DNA of 64,000 nucleotides from Vibrio hyugaensis (lineage in GTDB: Bacteria; Pseudomonadota; Gammaproteobacteria; Enterobacterales; Vibrionaceae): positions 2,914,001-2,978,000 of the forward strand of contig NZ_CP025794.1 in assembly GCF_002906655.1 (NCBI RefSeq), written 5' to 3'. Both the position numbers and the translations under genes were made by a program. This document shows, in pieces, positions 37,414 to 54,188 of this stretch (positions within the stretch are counted from its first letter, which is position 1; each line of letters begins with the position of its first letter). The notes beneath the pieces were generated by a model. It had not been told where the DNA came from. It saw nothing but the letters and a program-made list of their open reading frames with translations, and did no database searches.

Positions 37414-37513
37414 GTTGAGCCTGTTAAATCTCCAATAAAACTGCATCTACTGTAAGAAATGTACTAAGATGATTCAAATTAATAGTTTTAATTTCATCTA
37501 TGAATGAAATGGG

Positions 37514-38443
37514 ATGAAGTGTTCTGTGAAAGATGATGTTCAGTGGCGCAATATCGACTTAAATCTATTGGTGACCTTTTCTTACCTATATCGCTATCGC
37601 AGTGTGAGCTTGGCGGCCGAGAAAAGCTTTGTCAGTCAGTCTGCCATGAGCCACAGCTTGTCGCGTTTGCGCGTGTTGTTTGATGACCCATTGTTTGAGC
37701 GTAAAGGTCATAAGATGGACCCAACGGAGCACGCGCATCATATTGCGCCGACGGTGCATCACTTATTGGATTCGATTGCCAAAGACTTACTGACGAAGTC
37801 CGCTTTCTTGCCAGAAAACTACGCCGGCGTGTGCCGTATTGGTTTAACTGATTACGCCGAATTCATCTTCGCGCCATTGCTTTATGATGAAATCCGTAAG
37901 CGTGCGCCTGAAGCCCAAATCAGTTTTATTAACGTCAACCGCAGCAATTACGTGGCGATAATGGAACACGATAAGTTAGATGTCATCATCGGCAGTATGC
38001 CTGTGCTCGACGATAATTTTGAGAGCCAGTACCTTTACACAGAAAAGCACGTATGTCTGTGTGATAAGCGAGTGTTGAAAGGCGAAACACAATTGTCGAT
38101 TCACGCTTTTGCCAATATCGAGCAAGCGCTCGTGAGTCCTGATGGCAGCTTGAGTACACAAGTAGACAAAAAGCTTGCCGAACATGGTTTGAGCCGAAAA
38201 GTCACCGTTGCTTCACGTAACTTCCTGACGATTCGAAACTTGCTTAAACAGCGAGAGTTGGTTGCGATTGTGCCGGAGAAAATGGCGCAAGCGGAAGGAT
38301 TCTCGGACGATTTGGTGAGTGTCCAGCCGCCGATTACGGTAGCAGATTTTGATATCGCGATGTTGTGGCATACCAGTCGCAATAACGAGGATAAAGGGAT
38401 TTGGCTGCGTCTGCTGGTGGCAGAATTGATTACAGGTAATTGA
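37514..38443 (+). CDS. LysR-family regulator next to chrA
   Basis: This 309-residue regulator has the HTH RSVSLAAEKSFVSQSAMSHSLSRLRVLFDDPLFERKGHKMDPT of the NodD/LeuO-like subgroup, then the effector domain. It is divergent from chrA with about 100 bp between, so it may regulate it. The effector is not deducible. Confidence 0.88.
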   Translation: MKCSVKDDVQWRNIDLNLLVTFSYLYRYRSVSLAAEKSFVSQSAMSHSLSRLRVLFDDPLFERKGHKMDPTEHAHHIAPTVHHLLDSIAKDLLTKSAFLPENYAGVCRIGLTDYAEFIFAPLLYDEIRKRAPEAQISFINVNRSNYVAIMEHDKLDVIIGSMPVLDDNFESQYLYTEKHVCLCDKRVLKGETQLSIHAFANIEQALVSPDGSLSTQVDKKLAEHGLSRKVTVASRNFLTIRNLLKQRELVAIVPEKMAQAEGFSDDLVSVQPPITVADFDIAMLWHTSRNNEDKGIWLRLLVAELITGN

Positions 38444-38447
38444 GCTT

Positions 38448-38473
38448 AAAAGGGCACCACGAGGATGCCCTTT
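38448..38473. terminator. Convergent terminator LysR / ygjI
   Basis: Stem TAAAGGGCA-type arms (AAAGGGCA / TGCCCTTT) around CCACGAGGA, placed between two converging stops. Confidence 0.65.
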
Positions 38474-38495
38474 AAGTAACTGGGCTAGAGGTCGT

Positions 38496-39959
<1,464 letters not shown>

Positions 39960-40106
39960 TCAATTCCCTTCGTAACTCAGTAATAGTGCTATTGACCGTT
40001 TTATCATCCTTGGGCGAATGCTATTCGTAATCGCGTTGGATTGCTGAGGTCTACAACTGATCTGTGATCTGAATTACTTTGGGTTTATTTAATTATTTTG
40101 TTGTTA

Positions 40107-40127
40107 GGCCAGACGCGTTGTCTGGCC
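40107..40127 (-). terminator. Hairpin after ebgC
   Basis: GGCCAGAC / GTCTGGCC stem with loop GCGTT. On the minus strand the following bases are only moderately T-poor, so it may be a weak terminator or an mRNA end. Confidence 0.4.
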
Positions 40128-40141
40128 TTGCCTGTAAGCCG

Positions 40142-45219
<5,078 letters not shown>

Positions 45220-45251
45220 TTAACATGAGTGGCAAGGCGATAAGGTTAAAC

Positions 45252-47150
45252 CTAAGACTTTTTACCTTTGGTTTTATCTGGTTCGACAAGCAAGTGGTCA
45301 AATACATGGCGAATGAACGGTGCCCCGACTTTTGAACCACCGTTCCCGTGCTCAATCACAACTGTCGCCACGTATTTTGGATGGTCATACGGAGCAAACG
45401 CAGTGAACAACGCGTGGTCAAGCAGGTGGTTAGCGAGCTTTTTCGAGTTATAGACCTCATCTTTGCGCAGGCCAAATACCTGGGCGGTACCGGATTTGCC
45501 ACCACTGCTGTATTCCGCGCCTTTAAATGCGCGGCGACCAGAGCCATGTGCGCCATTGTTTACCAAGCGCATCGCATTGATTGGAATGTCCCAGTATTTA
45601 TCTGGCACACCTTCAATTGGTGGTAGATCTTTCGGTGCGACTTCGACTTGGTTTTCAAAATCTTCGCCGTGCTCAATCACCGCTCTTAGCAGATGTGGTG
45701 CTTTCATCTCACCATGATTGATAAGGAATGAAGTGGCTTTGGCGATCTGCATCGGAGTGGCTGTCCAGTAACCTTGCCCAATACCAATCGGCACGGTATC
45801 CCCTTGATACCAAGGCGTACGGTGACGGGCAATTTTCCATTCTCGTGTCGGCATGTTGGCACTGCTCTCTTCATAGATATCGATACCGGTTGGCAATCCG
45901 AAGCCGAATTTGTTCATCCATTTAGAGATGCGGTCAATACCCAAATCAAATGCCGTTTGGTAGAAGAAGGAGTCAACCGATTCCTCGATTGCCTTGGTAA
46001 CATCCACGTTGCCGTGACCCCAACGTTTCCAATCTCGCCAAGCTTTTGAATTCGGTTTTGAACCTGGAATACGCCAAGAACCGTGATCGTTACGCACTGT
46101 ACTTGGCGTGATCACATGTTCTTCAAGCCCAGCGACAGCCATAAAGGGTTTGACGGTTGATGCGGGTGGATAGACACCTAGCGTGGTTCGGTTTACGAGC
46201 GGGTGGGCTGGATCGTTCAACAATGCGCTGTAGGCTTTGCTTGAAATGCCGTTCACAAATGGGTTTGGGTCATAGCTTGGGCTAGATGCCATCGCAAGGA
46301 CGCTATTATCTCTTGGATCGAGTACAACAGCGCTGCCCTGACGATTATCCAATTGCTGATAAACATACTCTTGTAGTTCGATATCGAGGTTTAAAACGAT
46401 GTCTTTCCCTGCAATTGGCGGCACGTACTTAATGGTACGAATCACGCGCCCGCGACTGTTTACTTCTACTTCTTCATAGCCTTTGGTGCCATGCAAAATG
46501 TCTTCGTAGTAACGCTCCACGCCCAGTTTTCCGATGTTCTGAGTCGCTTGGTAGTTTTGTGCTTTGCCTTCTTTGTCTAAGCGTCGTAGATCGCGGTCAT
46601 TAATATGAGAAACATAGCCTAGGACGTGTGTTAATTCCTTCCCGTAAGGGTAGTAACGTTTAAGATCCGCAGTTACAAATACACCATCAAATTCATGTTG
46701 ATGCACCGAAAAACGCGCAACTTGTTTGTCGTTGAGTTCGTTCAAGATGGTGACAGAACGAAAACGGCGAGTGTGCTTGTAGCGTTTTTTGAATGACTCA
46801 ATTTGTTCTGGTGTGATGTCGATGTAATGAGCGAGTTTTTCAAGCAAAGCATCGGGGTCGCCTGCTTGCTCAGGGATCATATCGAGGTTGTAAACTGGGC
46901 GGTTTTCAGCAATCAAAACGCCATTGCGGTCATAGATAAGACCGCGAGTGGGCGCGATAGGAAGAATCTTAATGCGATTGTCATTAGAGCGAGTTTGGTA
47001 ATCTTTGAAATGATTAACTTGCAAGTTGTAGAGGTTCGCGACCAATCCTCCCAGCAAAATAACCATGCCGAGAAAGGCAACGACGGCACGGTTTTTAAAT
47101 AACCTTACTTCTTGATTGTGATCTCGAAATTCGTTTCGCTTGCGTAGCAT
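45252..47150 (-). CDS. mrdA: Second penicillin-binding protein 2 (PBP2, class B)
   Basis: This 632-residue class B PBP transpeptidase for cell elongation has an N-terminal anchor (about 22-42). Its active-site motifs are STVK (S331), SVD (391-393) and KSGT (552-555), all intact. There is no rodA, rlpA or dacA beside it, unlike the canonical mrdA locus, so this is an extra copy or a displaced one. It is divergent from galE, with 457 bp between. Confidence 0.9.
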   Translation of the reverse strand: MLRKRNEFRDHNQEVRLFKNRAVVAFLGMVILLGGLVANLYNLQVNHFKDYQTRSNDNRIKILPIAPTRGLIYDRNGVLIAENRPVYNLDMIPEQAGDPDALLEKLAHYIDITPEQIESFKKRYKHTRRFRSVTILNELNDKQVARFSVHQHEFDGVFVTADLKRYYPYGKELTHVLGYVSHINDRDLRRLDKEGKAQNYQATQNIGKLGVERYYEDILHGTKGYEEVEVNSRGRVIRTIKYVPPIAGKDIVLNLDIELQEYVYQQLDNRQGSAVVLDPRDNSVLAMASSPSYDPNPFVNGISSKAYSALLNDPAHPLVNRTTLGVYPPASTVKPFMAVAGLEEHVITPSTVRNDHGSWRIPGSKPNSKAWRDWKRWGHGNVDVTKAIEESVDSFFYQTAFDLGIDRISKWMNKFGFGLPTGIDIYEESSANMPTREWKIARHRTPWYQGDTVPIGIGQGYWTATPMQIAKATSFLINHGEMKAPHLLRAVIEHGEDFENQVEVAPKDLPPIEGVPDKYWDIPINAMRLVNNGAHGSGRRAFKGAEYSSGGKSGTAQVFGLRKDEVYNSKKLANHLLDHALFTAFAPYDHPKYVATVVIEHGNGGSKVGAPFIRHVFDHLLVEPDKTKGKKS

Positions 47151-47607
47151 GAGGGCCCTTCAGATTTGTTTTTATTCTCAGCATGCCCCGATAAAAGGAA
47201 AAAGACGCAGATTTGAGTCTTGTTACAAAAGGTTACATTTGGGGGCGGGGCTACTGTAGCGGGCTTTATCTCTTGCTTTGTAAGAGCAATGTCAGGTATC
47301 GATTGCGGAAAATCATCTTTCTTGTTTGCGTGAATCACCGTGTTTTCCTTATATTGTGTAAACGTTTATACATGTAAGTATCATAAATCTTTCCCACTTT
47401 TCTGCTCTAACTCAGTTTCCTTTATTTTTATTGATTTTAAATCGTGATGTAATTTTGTGGAAACGTTTACACTATTTTGAGTTTGATCACGGATCTGGAT
47501 CGGTTTTGATTGGTAGACTTTTAGCCAGTTAAGAGATGAGCGAATTTGCTTGGTGAGCAGGCTCAACCAATTTCCAAGCATCGAGCAGCAAAAGTGGAGA
47601 AGCAAAA
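47151..47607. promoter_or_regulatory. galE-mrdA control region with two GalR operators
   Basis: GTGTAAACGTTTATAC (47356-47371) and GTGGAAACGTTTACAC (47457-47472) both fit the GalR consensus GTGNAANCGNTTNCAC, the second perfectly. Their centres are 101 bp apart, similar to the O-E/O-I pair of E. coli gal, so DNA looping is plausible. The rest of the gap shows no gene. Confidence 0.8.
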
Positions 47608-48627
47608 GTGAAAGTTCTTGTCACAGGCGGTATGGGGTACATCGGCAGCCACACATGTGTCCAGATGATTGAAGCAGGTATGGAGCCAATCATTGTCGAC
47701 AACTTGTGTAATGCCAAAGTGGAAGTGTTAAGCCGCATTGAAGCGCTAACCGGTAAGCAGCCGGCTTTCTACCAAGGCGACATTCGTGATGAAGCCTTTT
47801 TGGACTCAGTATTTGCCAAGCATGACATTCAGGCTGTGATTCACTTTGCTGGCCTTAAAGCGGTGGGCGAATCTGTCGCGAAACCATTGGAATACTACGA
47901 CAACAATGTGAATGGCTCATTGGTGTTGGCGCGCAGCATGCGTAAAGCGGGCGTGAAAAGCATTGTATTTAGCTCATCGGCAACGGTTTACGGCGATCCT
48001 GACATTGTGCCGATTACGGAAGACTCTCCAACGGGGGCTACCACTAATCCATACGGTCGCAGCAAGTACATGGTGGAAGAGTGCTTGAGCGATTTGTTCA
48101 ACGCAGAAAATGATTGGAGCGTGACGTTGCTGCGCTACTTCAACCCAGTTGGTGCGCATCCATCGGGCACTATGGGTGAAGACCCTCAGGGCATCCCAAA
48201 CAACTTGATGCCGTTTATCGCGCAAGTGGCAGTAGGCCGCCGCGAAAAACTGTCGGTATTTGGCAATGACTACCCTACACCAGATGGCACGGGTGTGCGT
48301 GATTACATCCACGTGATGGACTTGGCAGACGGCCATATCGCAGCGCTGAAATCGGTAGGTGAAAAAGCCGGTTTGCACATTTACAACCTAGGCACGGGCA
48401 AAGGCTCTAGCGTGCTTGAAATGGTAGAAGCGTTCGCAACGGCTTGCGGCAATCCAGTGCCTTACGAGCTTTGTCCTCGTCGCCCAGGTGACATTGCAGA
48501 ATGCTGGGCAAGTACAGATAAAGCGGAGCGAGACCTAGGTTGGAAAGCGACGCGCAGTGTTGCGGAAATGACGGCAGATACGTGGAACTGGCAGTCAAAC
48601 AACCCGCAAGGTTATTCCCCTGCGTAA
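47608..48627 (+). CDS. galE: UDP-glucose 4-epimerase
   Basis: GalE interconverts UDP-galactose and UDP-glucose in the Leloir pathway; it is a cytoplasmic NAD-dependent SDR enzyme. NAD site TGGMGYIGSH at residues 7-16, Ser124-like FSSSATVYG, and YGRSKYMVEE with the catalytic Tyr/Lys. At 339 residues it is normal. It is the first gene of galETKM, controlled by the two upstream GalR sites. The start follows GTGGAGAAGCAAA. Confidence 0.97.
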   Translation: MKVLVTGGMGYIGSHTCVQMIEAGMEPIIVDNLCNAKVEVLSRIEALTGKQPAFYQGDIRDEAFLDSVFAKHDIQAVIHFAGLKAVGESVAKPLEYYDNNVNGSLVLARSMRKAGVKSIVFSSSATVYGDPDIVPITEDSPTGATTNPYGRSKYMVEECLSDLFNAENDWSVTLLRYFNPVGAHPSGTMGEDPQGIPNNLMPFIAQVAVGRREKLSVFGNDYPTPDGTGVRDYIHVMDLADGHIAALKSVGEKAGLHIYNLGTGKGSSVLEMVEAFATACGNPVPYELCPRRPGDIAECWASTDKAERDLGWKATRSVAEMTADTWNWQSNNPQGYSPA

Positions 48628-48672
48628 TTGAAGCTGCAGCGTTGTTGATTGACCGCCTAGCTGCAACTCCAA
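48628..48672 (+). repeat. Short palindromic element between galE and galT
   Basis: TTGAAGCTGCAGCGTTGTTG (48628-48647) and CGCCTAGCTGCAACTCCAA (48654-48672) form imperfect inverted ends, six bases apart. Both ends also occur in the galT-galK gap, so this is a repeated element. This copy lacks the inner hairpin. Confidence 0.85.
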
Positions 48673-48722
48673 TTTCATTGGGGAATGCAGATGAAAGAAA
48701 TTTTAAAAGTTGAGTAAGTAAG

Positions 48723-49775
48723 ATGTCGAATGTTGAATTTAACCCAGTGGATCACCCACACCGTCGTTATAACCCACTAACGGGTCAGTGGATTTTGGTG
48801 TCACCGCATCGTGCAAAACGTCCTTGGAGTGGCGCTGATGAGAAGCCTGCGATTGATGAGTTACCAAGCTACGACGAGAAGTGTTTCCTTTGCCCAACCA
48901 ACGAGCGTATTTCTGGTGATGTAAACCCAGATTACCAAGGCACGTACGTGTTCCAAAATGACTTCGCAGCACTGATGGTGGACTCTCCAGATGCTCCTGA
49001 GTCAGATAACCCACTGTTCAAAACGCAAGGTGTGCGTGGTTTGAGCCGAGTGATTTGTTTCTCGCCTGATCACAGCAAAACCTTGCCTGAGCTACCGGTC
49101 GACAAAATCCGTGGCGTGATTGACACGTGGAATGATCAAATCGAAGAGCTGGGTAAAGACTACGTTTGGGTTCAAGCATTTGAGAACAAGGGTGAGACCA
49201 TGGGTTGTTCTCAGCCTCACCCGCACGGTCAAATCTGGGCAAACAGCTTCTTGCCAAACGAAATCGAGCGCAAAGAACAAAACTTAAAAGTCTACTACCA
49301 AGAGCATGGCAGCAACTTGCTGGTGGATTACGTGCAAGCTGAACTTAAAGACGGTTCACGCACAGTGGTTGAGACCGAACACTGGGCTGCTGTTGTTCCT
49401 TACTGGGCGGCGTGGCCATTCGAAACCATGCTACTTCCTAAAACGCACATTCGTCGAATGAGTGAGCTAACCGATGAGCAACGTGATGACCTTGCGGTTG
49501 CAATCAAAAAGCTAACCAGCCGTTACGACAACCTATTCCAATGCTCTTTCCCTTACTCAATGGGCTGGCATTACGCGCCGTTCTTTGAAGAAGGCACCGA
49601 TATCGACCATTGGCAACTGCACGCGTTGTTCTACCCACCACTGCTGCGTAGTGCAACGGTTCGTAAGTTCATGGTTGGCTATGAAATGCTGGCAGAAAGC
49701 CAACGCGACTTAACCGCAGAACAAGCGGCGCAGCGTCTGCGTGACGTAAGCGACGTGCATTACAAAGAGCAATAA
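48723..49775 (+). CDS. galT: Galactose-1-phosphate uridylyltransferase
   Basis: GalT exchanges galactose 1-phosphate with UDP-glucose. Zn-binding region CFLCPTN and the nucleophile motif [11 protein letters not shown] (HPH) are present. At 350 residues it is the E. coli length. The start has GTAAGTAAG before it, so its ribosome site is weak. Confidence 0.97.
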   Translation: MSNVEFNPVDHPHRRYNPLTGQWILVSPHRAKRPWSGADEKPAIDELPSYDEKCFLCPTNERISGDVNPDYQGTYVFQNDFAALMVDSPDAPESDNPLFKTQGVRGLSRVICFSPDHSKTLPELPVDKIRGVIDTWNDQIEELGKDYVWVQAFENKGETMGCSQPHPHGQIWANSFLPNEIERKEQNLKVYYQEHGSNLLVDYVQAELKDGSRTVVETEHWAAVVPYWAAWPFETMLLPKTHIRRMSELTDEQRDDLAVAIKKLTSRYDNLFQCSFPYSMGWHYAPFFEEGTDIDHWQLHALFYPPLLRSATVRKFMVGYEMLAESQRDLTAEQAAQRLRDVSDVHYKEQ

Positions 49776-49787
49776 CCTCTGTCATAT

Positions 49788-49887
49788 TTGAAGCTGCAGC
49801 GTTGTTGACTGCACAAATTCCCCCTAATCACATAGAGAATCTATGCTCATAGGGTTGAATTCGTTTGTCGCCTAGCTGCAACTCCAA
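49788..49887 (+). repeat. Long palindromic element between galT and galK
   Basis: It has the same ends as the short galE-galT copy (TTGAAGCTGCAGCGTTGTTG at 49788-49807; CGCCTAGCTGCAACTCCAA at 49869-49887), but with about 61 bases between. The inner part is itself symmetric: CATAGA-GAA-TCTATG (49831-49845) and CAAATTC...GAATTCG around it. It would fold as a nested hairpin in mRNA. Confidence 0.85.
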
Positions 49888-49962
49888 CTATTTAAGAGGT
49901 GCGATTATCGTGGCTTGAGATTTGAGCTGCTATTTAAGAATACAACAGTTTGAGAGTTACCT

Positions 49963-51123
49963 ATGTCTGATCTAATCCAAAACGTAAAAACTTCTTTTGC
50001 ACAGGTGCTGGGTTACGCCCCAAGTCATATTATTCAAGCGCCTGGTCGTGTAAACCTGATTGGTGAGCACACTGATTACAACGACGGTTTTGTACTGCCA
50101 TGTGCGATCAACTACCAAACCGTTGTGGCGGCAGCGAAGCGTGAAGACAACCTAGTGCGCGTGGTTTCTGTGGATTACGGCAACGCCGTGGATGAGTTCG
50201 ACATCACGCAAGAAATCACCTTCCAACAAGACAAAATGTGGGCGAACTACATTCGCGGTGTGGTGAAGTGTCTGCTTGCTCGTGGTTACCAATTCTCTGG
50301 TGCGGATATTTCTGTTAGCGGTAACGTCCCTCAAGGTGCGGGTTTAAGCTCGTCTGCAGCGTTGGAAGTCGTGATCGGTCAAACGTTCAAAGTGTTGTTC
50401 AATCTAGAAATCAGCCAAGCGGAAATCGCACTAAATGGGCAGCAAGCAGAGAACGAATTCGTCGGTTGTAACTGCGGCATTATGGACCAAATGATTTCGG
50501 CAGAAGGTCGTGCAAACCACGCTATGCTATTGGACTGCCGTAGTCTAGAAACTGAAGCTGTATCGATGCCTGAAGATATGGCCGTGGTGATCATCAACTC
50601 AAACAAAAAACGTGGCTTGGTCGACAGCGAATACAACACGCGTCGTGAGCAGTGTGAAGAAGCCGCGCGTATCTTCGGTGTGAAAGCACTGCGCGATGTG
50701 ACGATTGAGCAGTTTAACGAGAAAGTGTCCGAGCTGGATGAAATGGTCGCAAGACGCGCTCGTCACGTGATCACAGAAAACGATCGCACGGTAGAAGCGG
50801 CGCAAGCACTTCGCGCACACGACATGAAGCGTATGGGTGAACTGATGGCTGAGTCTCATGCTTCCATGCGTGATGATTTCGAAATCACAGTCAAAGAAAT
50901 CGATACGTTAGTTGAGATGGTGAAAGAAGTGATTGGCGAGCAAGGTGGTGTGCGCATGACGGGCGGTGGCTTTGGTGGTTGTATCGTTGCAATGGTACCG
51001 CCAGCATTGGTTGACGAGGTGAAAGCAACGGTAGAAGCGAAGTACCAAGCAGCAACGGGTCTAAAAGAATCCATCTACGTGTGCCAAGCGAAAAACGGCG
51101 CTGGTTTAGTCGAAGTGCTTTAA
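49963..51123 (+). CDS. galK: Galactokinase
   Basis: GalK phosphorylates galactose with ATP. GHMP kinase features: [24 protein letters not shown] at the N-terminus (galactose site), [12 protein letters not shown] (ATP loop) and [11 protein letters not shown] at the C-terminus. At 386 residues it is normal. The repeat element and 75 bases separate it from galT. Confidence 0.97.
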   Translation: MSDLIQNVKTSFAQVLGYAPSHIIQAPGRVNLIGEHTDYNDGFVLPCAINYQTVVAAAKREDNLVRVVSVDYGNAVDEFDITQEITFQQDKMWANYIRGVVKCLLARGYQFSGADISVSGNVPQGAGLSSSAALEVVIGQTFKVLFNLEISQAEIALNGQQAENEFVGCNCGIMDQMISAEGRANHAMLLDCRSLETEAVSMPEDMAVVIINSNKKRGLVDSEYNTRREQCEEAARIFGVKALRDVTIEQFNEKVSELDEMVARRARHVITENDRTVEAAQALRAHDMKRMGELMAESHASMRDDFEITVKEIDTLVEMVKEVIGEQGGVRMTGGGFGGCIVAMVPPALVDEVKATVEAKYQAATGLKESIYVCQAKNGAGLVEVL

Positions 51124-51175
51124 GTGAAAAATTGCTTTAAGTTCAAAGTGCTTTAAGACGCAGTAGGAGCGAGAT

Positions 51176-52234
51176 ATGACTGAGCCATTAACTATCACGA
51201 TGACACAGCAGGCCGCCTTTGATGGCGCGCCTGCCAACGTTGTCGAACTGAAAAATAACACAGGCATGAGCGTTACCTTTATGGATATTGGCGCGACATG
51301 GCTGAGTTGTCGTTTACCTTTGGCGAATGGGGAGTTGCGTGATGTGCTTCTCGGAGTGGGGACGATGGGGAGTTTTATGCAGCAACAGTGTTACATGGGT
51401 GTCACTGTTGGTCGCTACGCAAACCGCATCGCCAATGGTCTTTTTGAAGTGAATGGCGAAGTATTTCAAGTGTCTACTAACCAAGCGGGCAACTGTCTGC
51501 ATGGTGGTGAAGAAGGTTTTGATAAACGTCGTTGGAAGATTGAGTCTCACTCGAATCAGCAAGTGACGTTCTCTTTGTTGTCTGAAGATGGCGACCAAGG
51601 TTTTCCGGGTAATCTAGAAGTGCAAGTGACGTATACGCTGACTGATGATAACCAAGTGAGCATTGCGTACTTCGCTAAGACAGATAAAGCAACACCGATC
51701 AACTTGACCAACCATGCTTACTTTAATTTGTTGGGGGCAGAAGCGGACTTAGATTGTCGCTCGCATCGCTTAACCATCGTTGCAAGCCAATACTTACCAA
51801 CCACTGAGGTCGGTATTCCGCTTGGTGAATTGCAAGACGTGAAAGGCACTGGGTTTGACTTTAGAAGTGAAAAACCAGTTTCAGAGCACTTCTTACAAGA
51901 TGAACAACAGATGGCTGCCAAAGGGTATGACCATAGCTACCTATTTGATGCTCATCGTGATGTATCAAAACCGGTTGCGCTGGTGGTTTCTCCTGATGAA
52001 AAAGTGCACCTGTCAGTGGTGACAAACAAGCCTGCGATGCAATTGTACACGGGCAACTGGTTAGCTGGCGCACCAAATCGCCGTGGCGGTGAATATAACG
52101 ATTACGCGGGTCTGGCGTTAGAAACGCAGTTTTTACCAGATTCGCCAAACCATGCTGAGTGGGCGCAGCCAAGCTGTATTCTTGAGCCTGAACAAGAGTA
52201 CCGCTTCTGCACCACTTATCAGTTTGCTTTCTAG
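51176..52234 (+). CDS. galM: Aldose 1-epimerase (mutarotase)
   Basis: GalM interconverts alpha- and beta-galactose. The 352 residues show the family motifs GRYANRI, NLTNHAYFNL (catalytic His region) and TGNWL. GGAGCGAG precedes the start. It ends the galETKM operon, followed by a bidirectional terminator. Confidence 0.95.
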   Translation: MTEPLTITMTQQAAFDGAPANVVELKNNTGMSVTFMDIGATWLSCRLPLANGELRDVLLGVGTMGSFMQQQCYMGVTVGRYANRIANGLFEVNGEVFQVSTNQAGNCLHGGEEGFDKRRWKIESHSNQQVTFSLLSEDGDQGFPGNLEVQVTYTLTDDNQVSIAYFAKTDKATPINLTNHAYFNLLGAEADLDCRSHRLTIVASQYLPTTEVGIPLGELQDVKGTGFDFRSEKPVSEHFLQDEQQMAAKGYDHSYLFDAHRDVSKPVALVVSPDEKVHLSVVTNKPAMQLYTGNWLAGAPNRRGGEYNDYAGLALETQFLPDSPNHAEWAQPSCILEPEQEYRFCTTYQFAF

Positions 52235-52345
52235 TTAAACTGAGCATTTTCGTGCTTTTGGGTTACCGTAGGCTTTTTGCTCACAGTAGGTCAAAAGCTC
52301 ATCGAAGTTGGCAAAATAACGCTCTCTACAAACACCCCAAAAAGA

Positions 52346-52377
52346 AAAAGCTCTGTCACTTCGGTGGCAGAGCTTTT
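52346..52377. terminator. Bidirectional terminator galM / galR
   Basis: A stem AAAAGCTCTG(T/C)CAC / GTGGCAGAGCTTTT with loop TTCG lies between converging genes. Confidence 0.88.
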
Positions 52378-52415
52378 ACTTTTTAACCTTTCTTGGCACT
52401 GACTCGCGCGATATC

Positions 52416-53414
52416 TTAAAGACGATCCACCGAGTTACGGCGAACTAAAGTCGGGCTAAATATGATGGTGTCATCTTCCACTTGCTCATCACGTGATAAC
52501 GCTAGCGCCAAACGCGCGGCACGCTCTGCCATCATTTCGATTGGGTAACGAATCGTGGTCAAACTTGGATTGACGAAGCGAGCAATTAAGCCATCGTCGA
52601 AGCCAACCATGGACACTTTTTCTGGTACGTCGATACCATTTTGGTCTAACGCCGCCAGCGCACCTGCTGCCATGTAGTCGTTGTACGCAACCACGCCAGT
52701 GATTGCGAGTGATTTGGTTAGCAGGTTGGTCATGGCTGTTTCGCCACCGTCACTGTTTGGCTCGCCATATTCGACATAGCTTTTTGATAGCTCGATATCG
52801 TGATCTTTCAGTGCCGCTTGGTAACCTTGTAAACGCTCGTCGGTATCTTCGATGTCATGGGATGAGGCGATACAAGCGATCTTGGTGTGACCATGACGAA
52901 TCAAATATTCCGTCGCTAAGTACGCGCCCTTAAGGTTATCAAGAGAGATGCAACGCTCTGCCAATTCTGGGATATGGCGATTGATCAACACCATACCTTT
53001 GACTTCTTTGGCGTAACCAATCAGTTCTTCATCTGATAGACCTTTAGAGTGAATCACAATGGCTTCACAACGGCTGTTGATCAGAAGTTCTAGCGCTTGG
53101 CGTTCGTCTTCTGGGTTGTGGTAGCCATTACCAATCAGAATGTGTTTGCCGTTTTCACGCGCCACGTTATCTACCGACTTCACCAGTGTGCCGAAGAACG
53201 GGTCTGAGACATCACCCACAAGCACGCCCATGGTGTTGGTACTTTGGCTGACGAGTGCACGCGCCGCTGCGTTTGGACGGTAGCCCAGTTTGCTCATTGC
53301 TTGCGTCACTGCGTCGATAGAAGATTGGCTTGCTTTCGGTGATTTATTGATCACGCGAGAGACGGTCGCGACCGATACGCCGGCTTCTTTCGCGACATCC
53401 TTGATTGTTGCCAT
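52416..53414 (-). CDS. galR: Galactose operon repressor GalR
   Basis: This LacI-family repressor of 332 residues has the HTH ATIKDVAKEAGVSVATVSRVINKSPKASQ, then a sugar-binding domain with GVLVGDVSDPFFG. It faces the gal operon across a shared terminator and is the likely factor binding the 47.4-kb operators. GTGTAAACGTTATC at 53547-53560, in its own upstream region, suggests autoregulation. Confidence 0.92.
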   Translation of the reverse strand: MATIKDVAKEAGVSVATVSRVINKSPKASQSSIDAVTQAMSKLGYRPNAAARALVSQSTNTMGVLVGDVSDPFFGTLVKSVDNVARENGKHILIGNGYHNPEDERQALELLINSRCEAIVIHSKGLSDEELIGYAKEVKGMVLINRHIPELAERCISLDNLKGAYLATEYLIRHGHTKIACIASSHDIEDTDERLQGYQAALKDHDIELSKSYVEYGEPNSDGGETAMTNLLTKSLAITGVVAYNDYMAAGALAALDQNGIDVPEKVSMVGFDDGLIARFVNPSLTTIRYPIEMMAERAARLALALSRDEQVEDDTIIFSPTLVRRNSVDRL

Positions 53415-53546
53415 GAGGGACCTTTCGTGGGCTAAATAACGTTAATTGGAGTATTAAACACCCATTGTGTAATAAGTGCAATTTGAACCAATGTTTGCTT
53501 TCCAAAATGCGATCTTTACCACTTGTAATTATTAGGCTTACTGATA

Positions 53547-53924
<378 letters not shown>

Positions 53925-53929
53925 TATCT

Positions 53930-54136
53930 AAATCAAACCTTTCACACCTCAATGTTAAAACTGATGGTAGCGATGTTGGTTTCAACTACGGCGCAGAAAT
54001 TGGCTATGAGTTCGCTTCAGGTCTAGTTATTTCTGGCGGTTACCGTGTGTCTACAGTAACGATCGATGTTGAAGGCGGTGGTGATATCGACTTCGATTTC
54101 GACAGCCTGTACGCTGGTGTTGATTATAAGCTCTAA
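53930..54136 (+). pseudogene. C-terminal remnant of an outer-membrane beta-barrel protein
   Basis: A reading frame without a start codon encodes NVKTDGSDVGFNYGAEIG then YEFASGLVISGGYRV and ends DFDFDSLYAGVDYKL*. Alternating hydrophobic strands and the terminal aromatic-rich strand are typical of OmpA-like/PF13505 barrels. The frame begins directly behind ygjH, so the 5' part of the gene has been lost, probably by deletion. Confidence 0.75.
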
Positions 54137-54162
54137 TCTCGCATAAGCAGAATATGAATAGC

Positions 54163-54188
54163 AAAAGGGAGCCACTAGGCTCCCTTTT
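54163..54188. terminator. Terminator downstream of the remnant and of the GGCT gene
   Basis: AAAAGGGAGCC / GGCTCCCTTTTT stem. It overlaps the last codons of the minus-strand gene that ends at 54175 and could serve both strands. Confidence 0.75.
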
